Position numbers and translations under genes: made by a program. A model generated the notes under the pieces. The model ran no database searches. It saw only the letters and a program-made list of their open reading frames with translations, and was not told the DNA's origin. From JBLIOB01 sp047639575 (GTDB lineage Bacteria; Bacteroidota; Bacteroidia; Flavobacteriales_D; Parvicellaceae), in assembly GCA_047639575.1 (NCBI GenBank), contig JBLIOB010000030.1:1-24092 (forward strand): a DNA stretch of 24,092 nt, written 5' to 3'. Numbering within the stretch: position 1 is the first letter of the stretch; each line of letters begins with the position of its first letter. This document shows, piece by piece, positions 15,257 to 22,810 of this stretch.

Positions 15257-15511
15257 TTAAGAATTTTCAGAAATATAGGCCGTCATGGTATCTATCGAAA
15301 ATAGGATTTCTTTTCCTTTTGATGGATCTCCAATTTTAATATTGTATTCTCTTTCCATCATTACTATTAACTCTAATGCATCAATAGAATCAAGACCTAG
15401 GCCGTCTCCAAATAGTGATTGATCGTTACTAATATCATCCTTACTCACATCCTCTAAACTAAGATAGTTAATGATATGTGTTTTTAATTCATCTTTCATT
15501 TCAGTACTCAT
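15257..15511 (-). CDS. Acyl carrier protein
   Basis: The 84-residue ACP has its phosphopantetheine attachment serine at Ser42 (GLGLDSIDALEL). The DGLGLDS spacing is typical of carrier proteins from polyene clusters. It carries the growing chain between ketosynthase, reductase and dehydratases. It needs a phosphopantetheinyl transferase, which is not in this window. It starts one base after the preceding KS-like gene and abuts the following KS gene. Confidence 0.92.
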   Translation of the reverse strand: MSTEMKDELKTHIINYLSLEDVSKDDISNDQSLFGDGLGLDSIDALELIVMMEREYNIKIGDPSKGKEILFSIDTMTAYISENS

Positions 15512-15512
15512 T

Positions 15513-16127
15513 CTAACAAAGATTTTTAATGTTTTCAGCAGTATTAGGTAAAGCTAATCCGCTTTCTTCCTCGGTGATCAAAAGTAAGTGATTTCCTTCA
15601 CTCTGAGTAGGTTCTACCCAGCCAATTATTATTGCTTTGCACTTCTTTTGTCCAATATACAGTTCTGCTACTTCTGACAGTCGATCAGCGGAAAATTCAT
15701 CTTCAATTAAAAAGATTGTTTCACCAGTAATTTTTCTTTTAATACAAAGCTCCCCCACCCCTACATTTGGTAATGTGTAAACAAAGTTTGATGGGCTTGC
15801 CCCAGAAAACCCATCTGTGATTGCTTCTGAATGAATCAAATCTGAGGGATAGCTTCCTGACGAATTAAATAAGGCTATGGCAATGTCGTCACCTTCGTAA
15901 TTGGTGCATACTCCGGATCTTTCACAAAGTAAATCTCCAAGAATAAAGACAAGTTTAGCCATTCCATCCATTCTATAATACTTTGGATAGTCTTTCACCA
16001 ACTTCTTATACATCGCATCTAATTGCGCAGGTATCTTGGTAGGTGCAAGCATTGACTCTATTTCACCGTCCCAATATATGCAATCCTCTTTCAAACTAAA
16101 AGCACTATGTATAAAGCCCTTGCTCAT
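15513..16127 (-). CDS. Truncated ketosynthase-like protein without nucleophile
   Basis: The frame extends upstream to 16175, but the ATG at 16127 (MSKGFIHSAF) forms an ATGA overlap with the preceding KS gene and is the likely start (204 residues). The segment IALFNSSGSYPSD, then SPSNFVYTLPNVGVGELCIK matches the N-terminal half of beta-ketoacyl synthases (compare YPF-x-LPN-x-x-AGE-x-x-I). Where a KS has TACSSG this protein reads IEDEFSA, so the Cys is absent. The C-terminal half with both His residues does not exist. It cannot be a condensing enzyme by itself; a structural or chain-length role beside the coupled KS is inferred. Confidence 0.72.
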   Translation of the reverse strand: MSKGFIHSAFSLKEDCIYWDGEIESMLAPTKIPAQLDAMYKKLVKDYPKYYRMDGMAKLVFILGDLLCERSGVCTNYEGDDIAIALFNSSGSYPSDLIHSEAITDGFSGASPSNFVYTLPNVGVGELCIKRKITGETIFLIEDEFSADRLSEVAELYIGQKKCKAIIIGWVEPTQSEGNHLLLITEEESGLALPNTAENIKNLC

Positions 16128-17200
16128 ATTTTCCTGAATATTACAGCAGCGTTTCCTCCTCCAAAACCAGAGCAAGTTTTAAGAAATGAATTTACTTCCC
16201 CTTCATGATGCCCGGAAATAGCATTTACCGTTTTATTGGTGCCAAGAGATTTTAATCCAAATGTTCCTGGCATAGTTCCATTTCTCAGCCCTTGAATAGA
16301 GATAATTGTCTCTATTATTCCAGCGGCCCCCAAAGTATGTCCAAAAACTGATTTCAAGCTATTTAAAGGAACTTCCGCTAATCCCAACGCAGAGAAAGCC
16401 TCAGCCTCCATACCATCATTATAGTCAGTGCCAGTTCCATGGGCATTAATAAAGTCAGGAACAACGTCCGCATGCTTCAGTGTTCTAGTTACAGCCTTTT
16501 TTAACCCTTCTCCAGTTCTACTAGGCCCAGAAATATGATTTGCATCGTTGTTGGAAAAACCTCCTAGAAATTCAATTGGTTCTTCTTTAAATATTGTTGA
16601 ATCTTTTGAAAGAACAATTGTACCTACTGCCTCTCCAAGATTAAGTCCTTTTCTGTTTTTATCAAACGGTTTACATTGTTCAGGATCTAAAGCAAATAGT
16701 GAATTAAACCCCGAAACAACAAAGTCCGAAATCAAATCTATTCCTGATACAACAACCGTATCAGCTTTACCTGATTGGATCAAGTCATATCCCATATTAA
16801 GTGCTAACAAACCTGATACACATGCATTTGACACACAATAGATTCTCTCTTCTTTGCCAATTGCTGCTTTTGCTGAATGGCTAATTCCGAATCCAAATAT
16901 TCCACGATGAAGATGATGTATTTCACCTTTCGCAGAGCTAACGACATATACTAAGTCATGCTTAATATCATTCAATTTGGAAAGACTTGCTTCGACTGAT
17001 TTTGAAAGTAAAAACCTCCAAAACGATTTAACTCCTTTAAACTCTAGCTCCTGTCTATTAATTTGTGCCAAGCTAAATTTTTGGGTGCCAACTAACCGCT
17101 TAGCTACTCCTGTTTTGCCTGAAATAATGTTTTCGTAGCAGGTTTCTGCGTCTGTTCCGAGAGGTGAAATAATATGTTCTGCTCCAGCAAATACTTTCAT
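16124..17200 (-). CDS. Beta-ketoacyl-ACP synthase, short but catalytically complete
   Basis: The 358-residue KS keeps the triad: Cys127 in SNACVSG, His254 in NAHGTGT and His288 in FGHTLGAAG. It ends CSGFGGGNAAVIF. It is some 40-50 residues shorter than typical FabF, mainly through a compact N-terminal region. It would be one of three active condensing enzymes of the cluster. It overlaps the thioesterase upstream and the truncated KS-like gene downstream by ATGA junctions. Confidence 0.87.
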   Translation of the reverse strand: MKVFAGAEHIISPLGTDAETCYENIISGKTGVAKRLVGTQKFSLAQINRQELEFKGVKSFWRFLLSKSVEASLSKLNDIKHDLVYVVSSAKGEIHHLHRGIFGFGISHSAKAAIGKEERIYCVSNACVSGLLALNMGYDLIQSGKADTVVVSGIDLISDFVVSGFNSLFALDPEQCKPFDKNRKGLNLGEAVGTIVLSKDSTIFKEEPIEFLGGFSNNDANHISGPSRTGEGLKKAVTRTLKHADVVPDFINAHGTGTDYNDGMEAEAFSALGLAEVPLNSLKSVFGHTLGAAGIIETIISIQGLRNGTMPGTFGLKSLGTNKTVNAISGHHEGEVNSFLKTCSGFGGGNAAVIFRKI

Positions 17201-17613
17201 GCTAGAACCTTATTAGATAGAAGCCACGTTTTATAAAAATCAGGGATATTTAAAAAAAGCTCCTTGGACTCAGCATTCATAAATACTTGAACCGTTTTTC
17301 CTGTCGCTGCTATATATCCTTGAGTTAAATTATAAACTTCATACTCGAAAACAATCTTGGCAGCTTTACAAGGAATTAAGGTAATAGAAATCCTAATTTC
17401 CTCTCCGTACTGAACCATTCCTTTATGATCAATTTCCGATTTCACAATCGGAACATAAAACCCTTGTGAATAAAAGTCTAAGTAACTTAAGCCATGTTGT
17501 CTTCCAAACGCTTCTCTTCCATCTTCAAAATATCGTAAATAAGTTCCGTGCCAAATCACTCCCATAGGGTCGGCCTCACTAAACTTTGTATGTTGTTCGA
17601 TTTCAGCTTTCAT
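17197..17613 (-). CDS. 4-hydroxybenzoyl-CoA thioesterase-family protein
   Basis: This 138-residue hotdog thioesterase has the 4HBT/YbgC active-site region EADPMGVIWHGTYLRYFEDG, with the expected Asp near the N-terminus. It would hydrolyse an acyl-CoA or acyl-ACP, perhaps releasing the finished polyene or correcting stalled chains. The ATG at 17613 is preferred to the GTG one codon earlier. The start lies inside the last codons of a small 49-residue frame, suggesting coupling. Confidence 0.87.
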   Translation of the reverse strand: MKAEIEQHTKFSEADPMGVIWHGTYLRYFEDGREAFGRQHGLSYLDFYSQGFYVPIVKSEIDHKGMVQYGEEIRISITLIPCKAAKIVFEYEVYNLTQGYIAATGKTVQVFMNAESKELFLNIPDFYKTWLLSNKVLA

Positions 17614-17752
17614 CACTGATTAGAATTTCATTTCCAAGATTTGGAATCTGTTTGAAACTATCGCAATAGCTTTTATTAGATATCAGAACTTTTGCAGTAT
17701 TCTGATCTGAATTAGATATTAAGCTTTTTGGGATATGTAGTACAGTCGTCAA
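17603..17752 (-). CDS. Possible 49-residue ORF in the only gap of the operon
   Basis: A TTG at 17752 opens a 49-codon frame (TTVLHIPKSL, then NTAKVLISNKSYCDS, FKQIPNLGNEIL, ISDES) that ends at 17603, 11 bases inside the thioesterase gene. The remaining 35 bases up to the dehydratase stop hold nothing. No family is recognised. In favour: its codon use looks like the neighbours, it shows the overlapping junction typical of this operon, and the gap is otherwise unexplained. Against: there is no ATG, it is short, and a stop lies seven codons upstream of the TTG. It may also be the eroded tail of a lost gene. Confidence 0.35.
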   Translation of the reverse strand: MTTVLHIPKSLISNSDQNTAKVLISNKSYCDSFKQIPNLGNEILISDES

Positions 17753-17787
17753 ACAGTTATAGGCTTTCTAATTGTAAGGTGATTTAT

Positions 17788-18210
17788 TCAACTCAGGCTT
17801 TGCAAAACTAATTTGAGACTTCCTTCTGCGTAGACAACGCCCTTGCAGGTAATTTTACCATTAATAATAAGTACGCCAAAAACTTCCCGTTCTATTTCCG
17901 CAAAAATTTCTAATTCCTCATTAATTTTTGCTGCTTGATAAATTTTGAACGCTCTGATTTCACCAATAAAACCTACTCGAGGAGCAGCATCTTCATTTAA
18001 TTTGGTCATTCCCGCTGCAACTGACTGGGCCAAAACTTCGATATAACCAGCCTTTAGCAATTCTCCATTTGAGACAAACACATGATTTTCGGGCACTTTA
18101 AAAGCCGCGTTCCAACTTGTTCCTAGTACACCCAAGAGTACATCCACAAAAACAAAAGGTGCTTTTTGTGGGATTATATCAGCTGCTAATATTGCTTTCG
18201 AAGTAGTCAA
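17788..18210 (-). CDS. ApeP-like hotdog 3-hydroxyacyl-ACP dehydratase
   Basis: This hotdog protein belongs with the ApeP-like dehydratases of aryl-polyene clusters. It has IPQKAPFVFVDVLL near the N-terminus, then ENHVFVSNGELLKAGYIEVLAQSVAA, which holds the probable catalytic His and Glu. There is no ATG in frame. The TTG at 18210 (TTSKAILAADIIPQ) gives the usual 12 or so residues before IPQ and a 140-residue protein. The longest frame reaches another TTG at 18243. The chosen start overlaps the acyltransferase gene by 32 bases, unlike the 4-8 base overlaps elsewhere. It complements the second dehydratase at 11463-11822. Confidence 0.78.
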   Translation of the reverse strand: MTTSKAILAADIIPQKAPFVFVDVLLGVLGTSWNAAFKVPENHVFVSNGELLKAGYIEVLAQSVAAGMTKLNEDAAPRVGFIGEIRAFKIYQAAKINEELEIFAEIEREVFGVLIINGKITCKGVVYAEGSLKLVLQSLS

Positions 18211-19057
18211 AATAATTGAACCATTGTTCAGGATGTTTAACAACCTGAGTTTCTAGAGCTTGAATATACGAATCACTTACCTCTTCTGCAGCTGAATTTT
18301 CAATTAATTCAGTGGCCGACAGATCGTAATGCCTGTTTGAGGTCTTAACCGCAAAAACTACGCTTACAGGAATTTTCAATAATTTACTTAGTTCGAAAGG
18401 GCCAGAAGGCAAGAGTACTTTCTTACCAAAGAACTCCTTTTCCACCGTTTTCGCTCCTTCCATAAAGCGATCTGCATGCAAGCAGATCAGTTCATTTCTA
18501 GCCGCGGCTTGTTTCAATTTTATCAAATAAGAAAAGTCGTCAGTAATTGGAATTATATTAAACAGAGCCCCATTTGTCTGTTTGTCAAGAAACGCTTTGA
18601 TCTTTTTGTGTTCAGCATCCAGCATTAATATATTTACGGTTGAATTGATTTCTCTTTTCTTCAATAAATTCCCGGCTATTTCCCAATTTCCAAGATGAGC
18701 ACTTAATAACATGCCGCCTTTTCCGCCAGTCTCCATGGCAATCAGATGCTCTTCACCTTCCATTGAAAAAGTGTAAAAACTATCTCTCCCAATCATGAAT
18801 GCTATTCGATCAATGAGACATTGACCGATTAATTTAAAGTTCTTTTTAGCTGTTTTCTTAGCTTTTTGCTCATCGTGGCCAATGGTCTTATAGAACTTTA
18901 TAAGGTTTGCTTTTTTTGAAGTTTCAAATAGATAATAAAATGGATAAACTATAGCCAAGAGACCATAAGCTGATCTAACACCAAACCATTTTATTGTATA
19001 AACAAAAAAGGAATAACCGATTAATCCGCCACGACTTTTACCGGTCCACTTGGCCAT
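18179..19057 (-). CDS. LpxL/HtrB-like lysophospholipid acyltransferase
   Basis: The 292-residue protein has one N-terminal membrane-associated segment (about 13-45). The acyltransferase catalytic motif H(X)4E is at SAHLGNWEIAG (His121, Glu126). Later motifs include LHADRFMEGAK and FFGKKVLLPSGPFELSKLL, typical of lipid A acyltransferase relatives. In polyene clusters such enzymes are thought to pass the ACP-bound chain to a glycerolipid-type acceptor at the inner membrane. It abuts the ACP stop directly, consistent with working from that carrier. Confidence 0.87.
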   Translation of the reverse strand: MAKWTGKSRGGLIGYSFFVYTIKWFGVRSAYGLLAIVYPFYYLFETSKKANLIKFYKTIGHDEQKAKKTAKKNFKLIGQCLIDRIAFMIGRDSFYTFSMEGEEHLIAMETGGKGGMLLSAHLGNWEIAGNLLKKREINSTVNILMLDAEHKKIKAFLDKQTNGALFNIIPITDDFSYLIKLKQAAARNELICLHADRFMEGAKTVEKEFFGKKVLLPSGPFELSKLLKIPVSVVFAVKTSNRHYDLSATELIENSAAEEVSDSYIQALETQVVKHPEQWFNYFDYFESNISS

Positions 19058-19300
19058 TTACCCAAGTTTTGTTTCTACGTAACCGTAAAAGTCAGAGAAA
19101 GTTTTAATATCAGTAAAATCGTTTTGCTCAACTTTAAATCCAAAGTTCTCTTCGATAATCACTACTAAATCAACGTAGTCTAAGCTATCTAAGTCCAATG
19201 TTTCTTGTAAATCAGCGTCATCTTTAATAACGTCTACAGACACCTCAAACTCATCCGCAAGGAATTCTTTAGTCGTCTCTATGATTTTTTCTCTAGTCAT
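19058..19300 (-). CDS. Acyl carrier protein (second)
   Basis: The 80-residue ACP has the phosphopantetheine serine at Ser39 in LDLDSLDYVDLV, the Asp-Ser-Leu signature. It is clearly different from the other ACP (DSIDALEL), so the cluster has two dedicated carriers, perhaps for starter and extension chemistry. It overlaps the upstream KS gene by eight bases (ATGACTAG) and abuts the acyltransferase gene. Confidence 0.92.
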   Translation of the reverse strand: MTREKIIETTKEFLADEFEVSVDVIKDDADLQETLDLDSLDYVDLVVIIEENFGFKVEQNDFTDIKTFSDFYGYVETKLG

Positions 19301-20510
19301 ATTGTGTAATTATTACCGATGAGTTTGTGCCTCCAAATCCGAAAGAATTTGAGAGTATAGTTTTAAGTGTGCGTTCTTCGGTGGCTGCAAAAATATTTAT
19401 TTTCTCCGAGAATTCATCAGGATTTTCAAAATTGATGTTAGGAGCGACAAATCCGTTCTTCATCATTAGCATTGAATAGACTAATTCACTAGCCCCAGCC
19501 ATCCAGCATTCGTGCCCTGTCATTGACTTTGTGGAACTAACCGGGGTCTCACTTCCAAATACTTTATGTATTGCTTGAGCTTCAAAAGAATCTCCGATTG
19601 GAGTTGAAGTTGCATGCGCATTAATGTAATCTATGTCAGACGGTGTTAAATTTGCCTGCTTCATCGCCATTTCTAACGATCTTACTTGTCCATCAAGATT
19701 TGGATTAGAAATGTGTTCTCCGTTAGAAGAAAAACCATAACCTACAACTTCCGCAATTATGTTAGCACCTCTCCCTTGAGCTGACTCTAAAGATTCTAAA
19801 ATCAATGTTGCTGCTCCTCCCCCAGGAACAAGTCCGTCTCGATCTTTATCAAAGGGTTTTGATGCTTTCGCTGGATCAGATTCATTTGTAGAAAATGCAC
19901 TAATGCCGTCAAAACTGGCCATGGCGTTTGGATTAATTTCCTGTGCTCCACCGCAAATCACCATATCCTGATAACCGTGAGCAACTAAAATATATCCCAT
20001 CCCAACAGAATGAGAACCAGAAGCACAAGCTGCACTCAAGGTCATATTAATCCCTCTCAACTTGAAAATGGTCGACAAATTCATGGTAACCGTACAATTC
20101 ATCGATTGAAAAATAGAGCCTGAACCTAAAAGCGTTGTGTCTCCTTTGGCTCTAACTATATCAACGCTTTCGATTACCGCTTTTGACGAGCTGTCATTTC
20201 CGAAAATAACTCCTGCCTCATTTTTAGAAAGAAAGTCTAGATCAATTCCCGCTTCATCTAATGCTTCTTTAGTAGAACAGAATGCATAATCGCATTGTTC
20301 CGCCATACTTTTTCTTTGTCTTCTATCCAAGTGTGCCTTAAGATCTGGTATTGGCACAGCACCAGTTAATGCAGATCTAAATCCAATTTCTTTTCTAGCC
20401 GGGTCAAATACAATTCCACTTTTGCCTTTATAAAGTGAATCTGTTACTTCAGCTTTATTAATTCCTAAACTGGAGTATATCCCTGTACCTGTTATAACGA
20501 CTCTTCTCAT
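19293..20510 (-). CDS. Beta-ketoacyl-ACP synthase, ApeR-like
   Basis: The 405-residue KS has Cys162 in SAACASGSHS, His299 in NAHATSTPIGD and His333 in TGHECWMAGASE. The last motif, with ECW after the His, is my recollection of the ApeR-type condensing enzymes of aryl-polyene clusters. It ends SNSFGFGGTNSSVI. Full length and complete, it is a good candidate for the initiating condensation. It starts one base after the FabG stop. Confidence 0.9.
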   Translation of the reverse strand: MRRVVITGTGIYSSLGINKAEVTDSLYKGKSGIVFDPARKEIGFRSALTGAVPIPDLKAHLDRRQRKSMAEQCDYAFCSTKEALDEAGIDLDFLSKNEAGVIFGNDSSSKAVIESVDIVRAKGDTTLLGSGSIFQSMNCTVTMNLSTIFKLRGINMTLSAACASGSHSVGMGYILVAHGYQDMVICGGAQEINPNAMASFDGISAFSTNESDPAKASKPFDKDRDGLVPGGGAATLILESLESAQGRGANIIAEVVGYGFSSNGEHISNPNLDGQVRSLEMAMKQANLTPSDIDYINAHATSTPIGDSFEAQAIHKVFGSETPVSSTKSMTGHECWMAGASELVYSMLMMKNGFVAPNINFENPDEFSEKINIFAATEERTLKTILSNSFGFGGTNSSVIITQYD

Positions 20511-20511
20511 A

Positions 20512-21243
20512 CTAAGAATGTATTCCTCCGTTTATATTAAGTACTTCTCCTGTAATATACGCTGCTTCAGGTGAAGCTAAGAAACTAACTGCATGTGCAA
20601 CTTCCTCAGGCGTACCAAATCTATTTGCAGGCACTAATTTTACTAATTCTTCTTTTGGCAAATCTGCCGTCATTTCAGTTTCAATGAATCCAGGAGCCAC
20701 AGCGTTTACAGTAATCTTTCGTTTAGCAACCTCAGCAGCTAAAGATCTAGTTGCGCCAATAACTCCGCCTTTCGCAGCAGAATAATTTGATTGACCAGGA
20801 ACTCCTTTTACACCAGACACCGAAACAATATTTATCACTCGTCCATATCGCTTGCGAACCATTTTCTTCATGATCGCGGAGGTGACATTGAAAAATCCGT
20901 TTAATGAAACATCAAGAACACTACTCCAATCTTCTTTCTCAAAGAAAACGAATAAATTATCTTTAGTTATCCCCGCATTATTAATCAATACTTCAATTAC
21001 CGCTTCAGGGTTTTTCTCGTAAAATCCTTCAACAGCCGTATCCACTTCCGATTTTTCAGCAACGTTAAATTGCATGATCACGCCATCGCCACCCGCTTCT
21101 TGAATAGTAGCCAAAGTTGACTCAGCGGCAGCTTGGTTCGAATTGTAATTGACAATGATCTTATAGCCGTGGTCTTTCGCAATTCGAATGGCAATCGCTG
21201 CACCGATTCCTCTAGATGCTCCTGTTACTAATGCGTATTTCAT
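20512..21243 (-). CDS. fabG: 3-oxoacyl-ACP reductase (FabG-type SDR)
   Basis: This 243-residue classical short-chain dehydrogenase has the cofactor motif TGASRGIGAAIA (7-18), NNAG (88-91), active-site Ser141 or Ser143, and Tyr154-x-x-x-Lys158 in NYSAAKGG. The C-terminal INGGIHS is typical of FabG. It reduces the 3-keto group NADPH-dependently before dehydration, giving the conjugated polyene since no enoyl reductase is present. The ATG overlaps the ammonia-lyase stop by ATGA. It is a cluster paralogue, not necessarily the housekeeping copy. Confidence 0.92.
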   Translation of the reverse strand: MKYALVTGASRGIGAAIAIRIAKDHGYKIIVNYNSNQAAAESTLATIQEAGGDGVIMQFNVAEKSEVDTAVEGFYEKNPEAVIEVLINNAGITKDNLFVFFEKEDWSSVLDVSLNGFFNVTSAIMKKMVRKRYGRVINIVSVSGVKGVPGQSNYSAAKGGVIGATRSLAAEVAKRKITVNAVAPGFIETEMTADLPKEELVKLVPANRFGTPEEVAHAVSFLASPEAAYITGEVLNINGGIHS

Positions 21244-22769
21244 AATTGAATCGGTTGATTTGACTTAAGGTATTCAGCCAGTTTTGCACCTTTCTCATTG
21301 ATCGGCAAATCAGCATCGACACCACCAAATAGGGTGTTGATTGTATTATGAATTGCCTGGGCTTCTTTTGAAAACTCAACATCTTTATCTACAAGATCCA
21401 TTGCTTTGGAGATTGCTTGAATGTAAATTGCCAAAACTTCAAAAGTATTATTGATCACTCTAGCTGCAAGTAAAGCGGAGTTTGAACCCATACTTACGAT
21501 GTCCTGATTATCGTTATTGCAAGGAATACTGTGCAAGTACATTGGAAAACCAAGTGTTTGATTTTCTGCTGTAGTGGACGTTACCACATACTGTGCACCT
21601 TGAAATCCAAAATTCAAACCAAGTACTTTATCATTTAAGAAAGGAGGGAATCTTTTATTTAAACGATGATTTAATAGGAAATTAAATTGCCTATCCATCA
21701 ACATAGAAACTCTCGTAATGGCAATTTTAAGTTTATCCATTTCTAGTGAAATATAATCTCCATGAAAATTACCACCGTGATAAACCGATTTCTTCTCTAC
21801 ATCAACGATTGGATTATCGTTAACCGAATTAATTTCTTGTTCAACAATTTTTTCGCTGTTTTCCAATGTATCTAAAACAGGACCTAAAATTTGCGGAATA
21901 CATCTTAGCGAATAATATTCTTGAACTTTACGATCAAACTTTTCTTCTTCAGGTATTGAATTTAAAAATGGATGCGTTTCTCTATTTTTAATTCTTGAAG
22001 ATGTGCTTAACACGCTTTGAATTCCTTTTGCAATTCTAAACTGGCCCGGATGTCTTTTTGCTCCGTTTAATTCATCGGAAAACGCATCTCCAAAAGCTTC
22101 CATTAATTCGTTTAACATGCTTGATGTTAATACGGACCATTCAAGCAGTCTTCTGCTGTAATGCGTATTAAGAGCAGCAATTCCCGTCATACAAGAGGTG
22201 CCATTAATTAGAGCAAGGCCATCCCTTAATGTAAGTTCCAACGGTTTAATGTTGAGCTCGTTCAACACGTCTTCAGTAGCTTTTAATTCACCATTATGAA
22301 TTACTTTGCCTTCTCCGATTAAACAAAGACCAAGTTGCGCTAACTGAACAAGATCTCCGCTTGCCCCAACACTTCCATGCTCCTGTATTGCCGGATAAAT
22401 TTCATGATTTAAAAACAAAGTGATTTGCTCTACAACCTGCAAGTCTACTCCCGATTTCCCAAGACTTAATGTGTTTAAACGGCTGATTAAGATTGCGCGA
22501 ATTTGTTCTTCATTAAGATAGCTCCCCATTCCTTGAGCATGGCTCCGAACTAAATTATACTGAAGTTGAACTTGGTCACCTTCGTTAATTTTATACTGGG
22601 CCATAGGGCCAAATCCAGTATTAATCCCATAGATAATTTTATCTTTCGAAAATTCTTTTAAAAACTCGTTCGCACGTATTACCGTGCTTTTCACCTGTTC
22701 GGATACTACAATTTGCTCCTTACTTAGAACGAGCTCTTGAAATTCCTTTAAATTAAATTCCCCAATCAT
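21240..22769 (-). CDS. Aromatic amino acid ammonia-lyase (HAL/TAL family, probably tyrosine)
   Basis: This 509-residue lyase has the MIO-forming triad Ala-Ser-Gly at 136-138 (GSVGASGDLVQLAQ), the N-terminal YGINTGFG loop and the late QDIVSMGSNSALLA segment. The selectivity pair is Ser76-His77 (LVRSHAQG), the HAL-like pattern. The context (no urocanase, inside a polyene cluster) and the tyrosine ammonia-lyase of the Flavobacterium johnsoniae flexirubin cluster favour tyrosine to 4-coumarate, feeding the PaaK-like ligase. Histidine specificity cannot be excluded. The ATG at 22769 is chosen over TTG codons just upstream. It is the first gene of the minus-strand operon, 41 bases from the divergent exporter gene. 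Confidence 0.9.
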   Translation of the reverse strand: MIGEFNLKEFQELVLSKEQIVVSEQVKSTVIRANEFLKEFSKDKIIYGINTGFGPMAQYKINEGDQVQLQYNLVRSHAQGMGSYLNEEQIRAILISRLNTLSLGKSGVDLQVVEQITLFLNHEIYPAIQEHGSVGASGDLVQLAQLGLCLIGEGKVIHNGELKATEDVLNELNIKPLELTLRDGLALINGTSCMTGIAALNTHYSRRLLEWSVLTSSMLNELMEAFGDAFSDELNGAKRHPGQFRIAKGIQSVLSTSSRIKNRETHPFLNSIPEEEKFDRKVQEYYSLRCIPQILGPVLDTLENSEKIVEQEINSVNDNPIVDVEKKSVYHGGNFHGDYISLEMDKLKIAITRVSMLMDRQFNFLLNHRLNKRFPPFLNDKVLGLNFGFQGAQYVVTSTTAENQTLGFPMYLHSIPCNNDNQDIVSMGSNSALLAARVINNTFEVLAIYIQAISKAMDLVDKDVEFSKEAQAIHNTINTLFGGVDADLPINEKGAKLAEYLKSNQPIQL

Positions 22770-22810
22770 CAACAAAAATTAACTTTGGCACTTAGTTAGC
22801 AACTCAATTA
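22770..22810. promoter_or_regulatory. Divergent promoter region between ammonia-lyase operon and exporter
   Basis: Only 41 bases separate the two start codons. On the plus strand TAACTTTG (22780-22787) fits the Bacteroidota -7 consensus TAnnTTTG exactly and would give a leader of about 15-20 bases for the exporter. On the minus strand TAATTTTTG ends about three bases before the lyase ATG, with a TTG 18 bases upstream of it, which would make that transcript almost leaderless. The two elements overlap, so transcription in one direction may interfere with the other. Confidence 0.45.

Noticed and set aside
16128..16175. Longer N-terminus (MLWFWRRKRCC...) for the truncated KS-like protein
   Set aside because: It is the out-of-frame reading of the preceding KS 3' end; the ATGA overlap at 16127 matches the junction style of the operon.
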